Positions 55,456 to 64,000 of a DNA stretch of 64,000 bases are shown here, piece by piece (within the stretch, counting starts at the first letter, position 1; each line of letters opens with the position of its first letter). The notes under the pieces were generated by a model. The model saw only the letters and a program-made list of their open reading frames with translations. It did not search any database and was not told the origin of the DNA. The position numbers were made by a program, and so were the translations under genes. Origin of the DNA: Taxillus chinensis (taxonomy: Eukaryota > Streptophyta > Magnoliopsida > Santalales > Loranthaceae); contig CM042088.1 of the NCBI GenBank assembly GCA_023512835.1, positions 3,278,078-3,342,077 on the forward strand, written 5' to 3'.

Positions 55456-58400
55456 TGTTGGACCCCATTTTGTCCAGGTTGGACATACACATTCATTTCC
55501 CGCTTTAGACTTCTTTTCTATTTATTAATCACTTTATATAGATAAATAAAGAGACGTGATCGCCGATCTGAGAGGGGGATTTCAATGACTTCTTTAAAAA
55601 GGCTTTCAAATCCCAAAGAGCCAGTTCCAGGCGATAAAAAATCAAATTTGAAGATCAACGCCTTCGTCCGCAATCAATTATGAGGTCAAACGAGGGAGTT
55701 ATGGTCAAAACCATATTTGGACCGTTAATAGTGCTCAACTAGCGGCCAATATTCAAAATGACACTCCGGATTAGGTCACGAATCTCATTTTCTTAATCTT
55801 CTCATTATTCTGAGAATTTTAACGTACATATTGCATATATTTGCTCACAAAGCTTATTTTCAAAAAAATACTTTTTTGGTAATAAAACGGTTTAAAGACG
55901 CGTAGTACAGTTTCAACACAAAAATAAACTCATTTTCAAGAAAAGAGGATATGGGGTCACTTGTTGTGATGCTCCGAGTCTAAAAATAAATTTTTCACAT
56001 TTTATTGGAAACCAAATTATTTTGCCGATCCCAAAAACTCAAAACATTAGGAAACATTACCAAATTAAACAATAAAATCATTTTTTTATCTCCTCTTCTT
56101 CCTTTCCTGCCTTTCTCTTGTCCAGATGTCAGTTTTTAATTTGTTTAAAACAAAACAAAAACAAAACAAAAAAATAATAAATAAATAAAACAAAACAAAA
56201 AACCACAGCCACGCAAAGCATTAATCCTTATCTCTCCCAACCATCCATATGACCATCTCCTCCCCCGCGTCTCTCTCTCCACCGCCCTTTTGCGACGGCT
56301 CCTTCACCACCACTGTGCCACAACCAATCTCCGGCCTAGCCTAACCCATATCCAAGATAGATCACCAAGTTGTCTTTTTCCCCTCAGATCCACTTCTCTC
56401 GATATCTCTCCATACCTTCCCTTGTCGTCTTCCATATGTACCCTGCGATGGCCGCTTCACCGGAAAACTGAAGGGCCACCTCGCAATATCACCTCCATCA
56501 AAGCTCGATACCAAACACCTCGACCAGCCACAGCTAGTGCCACCATACCTCCTTCCTTCTTCTCTATAAAACCACATCCAAACCATCAACCAAAAGGGGG
56601 GCTCTCACAATTGAACCAAGCTAGCTACAAACCATAAATCCTCTCCATCTCCTTCCTCAAAATCATTATAGAGAGTCCCCCAGTCAGGAGTTGCACCATC
56701 AGCCGTCGCCTTAGTTCCCCCATCACCCTCTTTAATCGCACCACAAGCCACCATCACTTCCAAATGAGAAATCACCACGCTCGCTGCCATTGTCCCACCC
56801 TGTTGTTTGTTTCAATGGTAGCCCACCTCAACCCTTCGAGACGTTTCCACACTAACTGGTCGACGCAGACGACTTCAACGATGGCATCCTTCAGCCCCTC
56901 AACGATGACTTGACAAAGCCATCGATCCTCGCCAGCCCAAGCTACTGCCGACCACGAGACATCCTTCCCCATCTACCACTGCATCTCCAAATCGGGTGGG
57001 AACCTAGCCGTCCGCCTAATACTTCGTCCAAAGATGGCCTCCCGGTGTGCCACTGAGGTCCGACCAACGAGCTCTTTGTTGTCTGTTGTCTCTTCGTGAC
57101 TCTAAGCAACAGAAGACGCAATTTGGTGTGCCACCTTAGCAGGCCATGTCTAAGGAAAGGATTGTGAATCCACTTGGGTTGGTCGATAGTTTCTTTGTTT
57201 CACCTTCACCGTTAATGTTTATGTATTTATACTGCGTTTGATTTGGTGTTGTGACTGGGTTGGTGTTCCTCCATGGTTTATGCTTTATTTGTTATGTTGT
57301 GTTCTTGAGGTTTACAGATAATAGAGCAGGTTACATTTTGTGTTAATGAATGCTCTCTGTCTATAATGTCTTGGCATTATTAGCTTGGTTTGTTTTGGTT
57401 TATGCATGCTCCTACTTGATTTTGTTTATAGCTTGGTGTTGATTGAGTTTTGGTCTGGATACATATGGTTAGATTCTATATAAACTAGTGTTGAGTGCGT
57501 TCTGTTCTATATTTTGTTTTTAAGAGTGTTTTCAGTCTATTTTTATACTGAACCAATGTTAAATGTCGTTTGCATTGACTATTGTGGAAAAACAACCCGC
57601 GTAAGTGTAGTTAGTGCCTGATTCAGACTCAAAAACCCGTTATTCAGTATGTTGTCTCTCTGTTACATGCTCTGGTTGAATTGTTTAAAGAGATACAGTG
57701 TGTTTTGTTTTAGTTGAGTGTTCTTCGCCAGTTGGGAATGATGAATGCTTATTCCGACAACGAAAAGACAGTACCCACATTCTGTGATTTGTATTCTCAG
57801 TGATTGCCTATGTTTCTTTACCTGGGCCTGTGTTTGCTCCATTGTTTGCTTTGGTGAACAAAGTAGGTTGTTTTTTTCTTTTTCTTTCTTCCGGGTTGCA
57901 TGTTGTATTGTTTAGTCTTGTATTCCCATTCAGCCATGTATAAATCCTTTTACTTACCTGGCTTTAGGCAAGTGTTAGGAGGCCATTGAGTTCTGTTTTT
58001 TTTTTTTAGGTGTGTCATTGGGTTCATGACCCCTACAGTTGTAATGTTGTAAATTAAACGTTTAGTGGAAGGAGTGAAAAAAGAAAGTAAAAAAAATAGA
58101 GAAAAAAAAAAGATAAAAGCAAAAAAAAAGAGAAAAAACAGAGAGCTCATTTTATTTTTGTGGATGCCACTAGTCACACACCGTCACTTTTATTTTTGTT
58201 TGCCTGAGACTCTTGCTAAAAAGGTTTTCTTTGATGTTTCTTTCAAAATAAAATTTGTTTTCATGTTTTTACCAAAAGCAAACTAAAGATAATTTTCAAA
58301 ATCAAACAAAACAAAATAAATTAAATTCGTTTTTAGTTGTAAAAAATAAAAATCAAAAATACTTTCAGTAAAAATAAAAAAATGTTTTTTTCTCCTTTTT

Positions 58401-58865
58401 CCCTCAAATACAGCTTAGATTTTCATCATTTGGATTTATCCCTTAGAAATTCTTTTGACGTAATTCTTTTTAGGTTCACTTTAGATCTCTTAGGTAAATT
58501 GAATTTAATTTTAATTGTAACCAATAACTTAGAAAAATAAATAATAGGAACTTTAGACCCTTATGAATAAAATAGATTTAGATTTAGACAAGTGAAATTT
58601 TATTAAGCGGTTAAAACAAATTAGAAACCTTTCAATTCTTAAGATAGGTACCGAAAGGGCATCATGGGGCTGCTAGTCCTTCCCCATGCGTAATTAAACT
58701 CCCGAACTCAGCTTTGGCAACCTAGACCATTTTTTTTAGGTGACCAATTGCACCCCAAAAAATAGTTGGTGGTGACTCTGCATTTTTTCAGCACCATTCG
58801 GGTGAAGGGTGGGAGACCGCATCCCCGAAAGCGGGTTTTTCTCCGGACGAAATCCAGTGATGACA
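55456..58865 (+). mobile_element. solo LTR of family O (3,410 bp)
   Basis: TGTTGGACCCC...GATGACA with a perfect 5-base duplication TACTA (55451-55455 and 58866-58870). The undisturbed site is visible in the other LTR of D near 22500. No interior is attached, so it is a product of LTR-LTR recombination. A candidate TATA box CTATAAAACC lies near 56563. Open frames such as 56290-56637 have no recognisable domain. Confidence 0.92.
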
Positions 58866-59153
58866 TACTAAAATTCCTATCTTAAACTAATTTAAAATAC
58901 CAAAAAGCCCTTCATTAATAAAAATTCGTATTTCTATTAAATATTAACATTTTTAAATTCACAAATAACTAAATTGACCAATTAACCCTTTAACTTGCCA
59001 CAGAAAATTATAATAATACCCCCGGGTCATCCAGGCCCCAAATAAGACCGAAATTACAATCAAAACAACTGTATTCTCAATCACTACCACAAAATGATAC
59101 TCTCATCCCCAAATATGGCTATCTTATGGTATTTCCTAATACGGGATATTATA
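58866..59153 (-). mobile_element. Element D 5' LTR, segment 2
   Basis: Resumes after the solo LTR at 'aaaattcctatct' and ends GGGATATTATA, where the left LTR has GAGATATTACA. The terminal TG of the minus-strand LTR has mutated to TA. Followed by the ATTCT duplication. Confidence 0.88.
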
Positions 59154-59396
59154 ATTCTCTACATGGAGTTACAACATTTCCTCAAAACAACTTGAAAATA
59201 AATGAAAACAAACAACAAAATAATAAACTCAAAGTCTCCACCTTAGTGTTCCACCTAACGCCTATAGGTTCCCAAAAAGAAAAACAATCACAACAGGAGG
59301 GGTAAGCAATCACAACTCAGTAGGGATCATGTCTCCTCAACCCATCCCATGCTCCTAGAATCTACATGATGACGTGCACAAGTGTAGTGCCATGGC
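59154..59396 (-). mobile_element. LTR G, segment 2
   Basis: Continuation of G after element D. It resembles the E LTR ('aaacaatcac', 'ggggtaagcaatcacaactcagtagggatcatgtctcc'). Broken at 59396 by an inverted solo LTR. Confidence 0.75.
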
Positions 59397-62300
59397 TGTC
59401 ATCACCGGATTTCATCTAGAGGGAAACCCGCTTTCGGGGATGCGATTCTCTTACCCTTCACTCGAATGGTGATGAAAAAAAATACGGAGTCGCCACCAAC
59501 TATTTTTTTGATGCAATTAGTCACCTAAAAAGTCTACGCTACTAGAGCTGGATGTAAGAGTTTGTTAGGCGTGGGGAAGGATTAGCACCCCCACAACGCT
59601 CTTTCGGTACTTATCTTAAGAGGAGGAGGTTTCTAATTCGTTTTAATTGTTTGGTTTGAATTTTACTTGTCTAAACTATTTTTAATGACTTAAAATGTCT
59701 ACTCTTTTCATTTTTTTCCTAAGTTATTTGTCAAAATGGAATTAAGACATATTACCCTAAAGAGTCTAGAGGAGATCCTAAAAAATTTGAAGTATTTACA
59801 AACTAATGAATAATCCTAAATAAGTCTTAAAATTTATTTATCAGATCCTAAAACAATTTCTAAACTTTCCTAGAATGTAGAAAGAGAAAAAATGTTTGGT
59901 AAATACAAGAAAACTCTTTGATTGATTTTTTATTTTATTTTATTTTTTTTTATGAAAGCATTTTTTAGAAAACAATTTTTATCATTTTGGAAATGAAATG
60001 GTGAAGAAAATATGAATTTTTCTTTTTGTTTGTTTGTTTGTTTGTTTGTTTGTTTTTAAAAGAAATAAAGTAATAACAAAACTAAAAAGGAAACACAAAT
60101 AAAAGTATAGTGTGTGAAAGTAACATCCAAAAATAAATCTCCCTCTCTTTTTTCTCTTGTTTTTTTCATTTTTTTCTCAGTTTTTTTCTCATTTTTCACT
60201 ATGTTTCTTTTTTACATATTACAATTGCAAGGCTTAGGGCCCGATTACAAACGAAAGAGGAACAAAAATAAAAGTAAAAATACAATGGTTAACAATTCTT
60301 GCAACATCCAATTGTTAGAACAAACAAAAAAAATAGATAGACATGTGCACGCATCATTATTATGGCCTTCGAACCGAGTAGGAGAAAAGCACAATGATTC
60401 AAGTGATGAAAATAAACTCAGAAAAGCATAGTGAGAAAAGCACAGTGATTGAAGTGGACAAATCCATAATAACACAAACCTAAATAAACCATCTATGAAA
60501 AGGAAACAAAAATTAACAGTGATGAAAATAAACTATATAGAAACAATGGTTTGAAAGCCACAATAATGATATCAAAAATTACAGTGATTACAGTGATAAA
60601 ATCCGTTGCTAAAAAAGCAACTAGGTAATACCTAAACCTCCAAATCAAGTGAAGCCTCATGACTTTGAGGCAACAAAAAAAACAGTCATTGAGAACCAAT
60701 TACAAACACAAAGAACAGTCATAAAACAGATCATTATACCAGAGGAAAGAAAAGACTCACGAGAAAACAAAATACAAAAAAATAGGTTAATATATGCTCG
60801 CTAGACTCACAAAATCAATGAATCAACTGTAGAAACAGATAAACCAATAAAACAAATGGAAATGACTTCACCCAAAAAAACAAGTAATACACGTCAAATC
60901 AGCCAAATGCAAGCAGGGACACAACAAGAAATCACACCAAACAGTAAAAGGGAAACAAAAAAATAGTAACATTTTAGGAAAACAAACTAGATCCTTTCTT
61001 CAACCTCACGGACGGCAGAACTGGGAAACATAGAGGAATGAAACGGTGAAGTCATGGTAGGAAGTCGTCATAGGAGCAGCGAGGGGACTTGTGCATGATA
61101 GGAGGCATTATCGTGGCAGCCGAATCCTGATTACATTGCCTTTGGAGGGTTGAGGCAAGCGACGGTTGGAGCAATTGACACTAGATGGTTGAGGTGGCGA
61201 TGCCGGGATGTTTAACAGGCATAATAGAGGCATCGTGGCCGTGCTGTGTCACCGTTGGAGGGGAGGCTCCAGGTTGATGTTGTTCGTTAGAGGGCGATGT
61301 CGATGGGTCGGCGTAAGATGCGTCATCTCGTTGGTCCGACAGCATCATGGGGAAGGTGCTGCATTGCAGTTTAGATGCTTGGGAGGCTACTTCGGTGGCA
61401 GGGATCGAGTATGTTGGGGTGAAACGGTGGCGACCGGTGGCGTGTTTTTCGGCCGGGGGATTCTCTTTGGAGAAGATGGATGAGGGATTGTGGTGTGACC
61501 GAGTAGGGTTTTTTTGTGGTGAGAGCCCCCCCCCCCCCCCCTCCCCCCTGATTTTGTGGAGAAGATAGGTTATATAAAGAGAACAAGGGCGAGGTTGGCT
61601 TAGGTAGCCGGCATGCATGGCTCTAGATGGGTTTGGCATGTGGAGGCATGTGAAGGAGTGGGCTCTGATGTAACAGCAGGGGGAAAGCCGGTTTTGGCAA
61701 AACAGGGGAAATAAGGGAACGGAAAAGCATAAAGGAATCCATACACTGTGGGAGGATCTGTGTGCCAGCATCACTACCTCTGCACCTAGGAAGAAGGTCT
61801 GCGCTGCTGCCTGCGTGAAATCGACAACACGAGGGGAGATAGAGACGATAAAGAGATAACCTCCTTTTTTTCCTTTTTCCTTTTTTTTTTTTTTTTTGAT
61901 TTTTTGATTTTCGATTTTGTTATTTGATTTTTATTTTTTTATTCTTAAACCAATGAGGACATGACATGTGGACTAGGTTAGGCGGGAAAGAGAAAAAGAT
62001 AGCGGCTAGGGTTTGTGATTTTTCAATTTGTTATTTTTTTAACTGATATTTTTAAATTTTGGGCTTGGGAAAGCAACTCGGGTTTCAAAAAATCATGAAA
62101 AAAAAAAATTGGACTCAGGCCGTCACAACGAGCAACCCCATGTCATTTTTATTTGAAAATGAACTCTTTTTTACACCAGACCTGCACCGCGCGTCTCGGA
62201 ATTGCCTTATTACAGAAAAAATATTTTTGATTTTTTTAGAAATACTCCTGGAGGCAAATATATGCAATATATATATATATATATCAAAATTCTCATAATG

Positions 62301-62649
62301 ATGAATAGATTAAGAAAATGAAGTTTGTGACCTGATCCGAAGTCTTATTTTTAATAGTGACCGCTAGTTTATTGTCATTAGCGGTCGAAACACAGTTTTG
62401 ATTATAACGTTTTCGTTTGACCTCGAATTTGAATGCGATTGAAGGCGTTGATCATCGAATTTAATTCTCTATCACCTAAGACTAGATTTTTAGCATTTGA
62501 ATGCCTTTTTAAAGAAGTCATCGAAATACACCCTTCGAATCGACGGTCACATCTCTTTATTTATCTGTACAAAGTGAATAACAAAGAGAAAAAAGTCTAA
62601 AGCGGCAAATGAATGTGTATGTCCAACTCGGACAAAATAGGGTCCAACA
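59397..62649 (-). mobile_element. inverted solo LTR of family O (3,253 bp)
   Basis: Reads TGTTGGACCC...GATGACA on the minus strand. The target duplication is ATGGC (59392-59396) against TTGGC (62650-62654), one change. A TATA-like TATATAACC lies on the minus strand near 61572. It contains a C-run near 61528-61551 and (TTTG)n near 60026-60055. Open frames within (for example 61181-61774) are not conserved and carry no motif. Confidence 0.9.
61528..61551. repeat. poly-C run
   Basis: About 14 C's, one T, then 6 C's: a G-run on the LTR's sense strand that could form a G-quadruplex or reflect assembly uncertainty. Confidence 0.8.
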
Positions 62650-63320
62650 TTGGCAATATATAAACAGTTCATAACAAGCATTTTTACCTCACCGGCTACA
62701 TGAACAGAACATGAACAAACCACATAGGATCTACATCCTCAGCCACACAAGCCACCATATCAACAGCCAAATAGGCTATCACATCCACCACCCCTCGGGC
62801 TATCATAATCACAGCCTCTCAGGCTATCAAAATCACAGTGCCACAATACAAATAACAACGTGATATTACAAATTAACATATCATGCATACCAAACAATAC
62901 ATAACTTAATGTGATGCCTCAATTCTATATCATACACACATGTACAACATAAACTTCATAACACTCATTCAATACCACATTTTCCCTATGATTCCCAATC
63001 CCAACAAATACCTCTAACGGTCCCCAACCCTTACAAACCAATTGCAGCTTACTACCATGAAGAACAACTATGAGTGAAATATGTCATTGAAGGCCAACAT
63101 TCATATAGGAGATCATACCTATATGAATTTACATATATATATATACATCTATATCATCACCTCAAGACCTAACCCTAGAATAGGTTCAAGAGAGTATAGA
63201 ATCCTTACCTTGAATTTGACTAAACTTAGGGTTTCAAATTGAAAGATCTTCCTTGCTCCTCTTCAATAGGCGTCTTCTACCGTCAAGAATGCAGCGGCAA
63301 CGATTAAACCAACAGTGCCT

Positions 63321-63368
<48 letters not shown>

Positions 63369-63614
63369 GACTTTGAAACAATACCCCAAACCCTAAAATC
63401 ACAAAACAAAGACATATATTGAAAATATGCTATCACGGGGTTGACATCGACCAAAAACACCCTAGGATCGACCACATCAACCACTATTTTCATGTCGACC
63501 AGACACTTAGGTCGACCAACTTCCTTCTGGACATGGTCGGCATGCACCTGAATCGACCACATTGACCATGCATCGATCCCATGTCAACCAACTTTCCTGG
63601 TCGACCTCGACTAT
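62650..63614 (-). mobile_element. LTR G, segment 3
   Basis: Continuation of G after the inverted solo LTR. It matches E LTR order: 'ggatctacatcctc'-type low-complexity, 'cttaccttgaatttgact...tagggttt', 'cttccttgctcctcttcaatagg', (CT)n at 63325-63366 and a GTCGACC-like array at about 63440-63612. Ended by a family-O LTR at 63615; its own far end is outside the window. Confidence 0.78.
63325..63366. repeat. (CT)n microsatellite in LTR G
   Basis: About 42 bases of CT repeats at the position equivalent to the runs in the E LTRs. Confidence 0.95.
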
Positions 63615-64000
63615 TGTTGGACCTCATTTTGTCCGGGTTGGACATACACATTCATTTTGTACAGATAAATAAAGAGACCTAACCGTCAATTCGAAGGGGG
63701 ATTTTAGTGACTTCTGTGAAAAGATTTTCAAACGCCAAAGAGCCAGTCCAAGGTGATAGAGAATCAAATTTGAGGATCGATGTCTTCGACCGCGCTCAAA
63801 TCTGAGGCCAAATAAAGAAGTTATAGTCAAAACTGTGTTTTGACCGCTAACGGCAATAAACTAGAGGCCAATATTCAAAATGACACTCCGGATCAGGTCA
63901 AGAACCTCATCTTCTTATTCCTTTCGTCATTCTGAGAATTTAGACGTATATATTGTATGTCTTTTCTCACATAGCTGAATTTTAAAAATAAAAAAAATCC
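63615..64000 (+). mobile_element. start of a third family-O LTR, cut by window end
   Basis: TGTTGGACCTCATTTTGTCC matches the 5' ends of the LTRs at 55456 and (inverted) 62649, and the following ~380 bases stay alignable. Whether it is solo or part of a full element cannot be seen. Confidence 0.88.

Larger units (their letters stand above)
20672..59153 (-). mobile_element. Element D: Tekay/Del-like chromovirus carrying nested insertions
   Basis: Both ends are defined by LTRs and a perfect duplication ATTCT (20667-20671 and 59154-59158). The 38.5 kb span includes element C (24929-31424), element E with F inside it (32971-51979), and a solo family-O LTR in the right LTR (55456-58865). Own sequence without inserts is about 9.5 kb. 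Minus-strand order is 5' LTR, Met primer site, gag, protease, RT remnant, RNase H, integrase, chromodomain, polypurine tract and 3' LTR. It is inactive: nonsense codons, integrase frameshifts and an in-frame RT deletion. Its LTRs differ by roughly 8%, the oldest of the datable elements here. Confidence 0.9.

Noticed and set aside
56290..56637. Small protein gene in the solo LTR
   Set aside because: No domain, not conserved in the other family-O LTRs, and it lies in the LTR promoter/leader region.
61181..61774. 197-codon open frame on the minus strand
   Set aside because: It lies in the leader region of the inverted solo LTR, includes a G-run, and its homologous region in 55456-58865 is not open.

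Overview
The window is plant nuclear DNA, most likely from an eudicot, and is almost entirely a nest of LTR retrotransposons of the Ty3/gypsy superfamily. I see no credible host gene, rRNA gene or intact tRNA gene. The lineages (Athila-like with a tRNA-Asp primer site, chromodomain Tekay/Del-like with an initiator-Met primer site, and a Tat/Ogre-like family with LTRs over 3 kb), the plant-type TATA boxes and the heavy load of methylation-type mutations all fit silent repeat-rich plant chromatin. The species cannot be named from this sequence.

Layout. 1-2328 is the 3' part of a Tat/Ogre-like LTR (family O), followed by a primer-site candidate and non-coding interior to 4777. Element B (4778-18006, minus strand, duplication GATAT) is a complete Athila-like element. 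It has one gag-pol frame broken by seven stop codons but no frameshift, plus a second gene (ORF3). 18012-19535 is non-coding: AT-rich DNA, an (AT)n run, a possible tRNA-derived SINE and GC-rich filler. From 19536 to the end lies a stack of insertions: LTR H (19536-20500) is cut by LTR G (from 20501). G is cut by Tekay-like element D (20672-59153, duplication ATTCT). D contains non-autonomous Athila-like element C (24929-31424) and Tekay-like element E (32971-51979, duplication GGTCC). E contains Tekay-like element F (35456-45476, plus strand, duplication AGAAT). A solo family-O LTR sits in the right LTR of D (55456-58865, duplication TACTA). A second, inverted one sits in G (59397-62649), and a third family-O LTR begins at 63615.

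How the parts relate. D, E and F each encode gag, protease, reverse transcriptase, RNase H and a chromodomain integrase, but all are broken. B is the only element whose coding frame can be followed end to end. C has lost capsid, protease, RT, RNase H and integrase, yet keeps two nearly identical LTRs and one long open frame, so it must have been moved by proteins supplied in trans, presumably from a B-like relative. Age order agrees with nesting: by eye the LTR pairs differ by about 8% (D), 4-5% (E), 2% (B) and 0.7% (C).

Most interesting points: (1) ORF3 of B joins a plant transposon-protein-like domain to a Ulp1-type (C48) cysteine protease domain whose His/Asp/Gln/Cys pattern is still readable. 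(2) ORF3 appears to have its own TATA promoter, carrying the same palindromic motif found in the LTR promoter. (3) The arms of that motif differ between B and C but stay complementary. (4) Most stop codons in B, D and E look like CAG-to-TAG or CAA-to-TAA changes. (5) Breaks in F cluster at CAG/CTG sites, which may be a consensus-calling artefact. (6) C sits between two ~590 bp copies of its host, a footprint of unequal recombination. All domain calls are by eye from motifs; no database search was possible.
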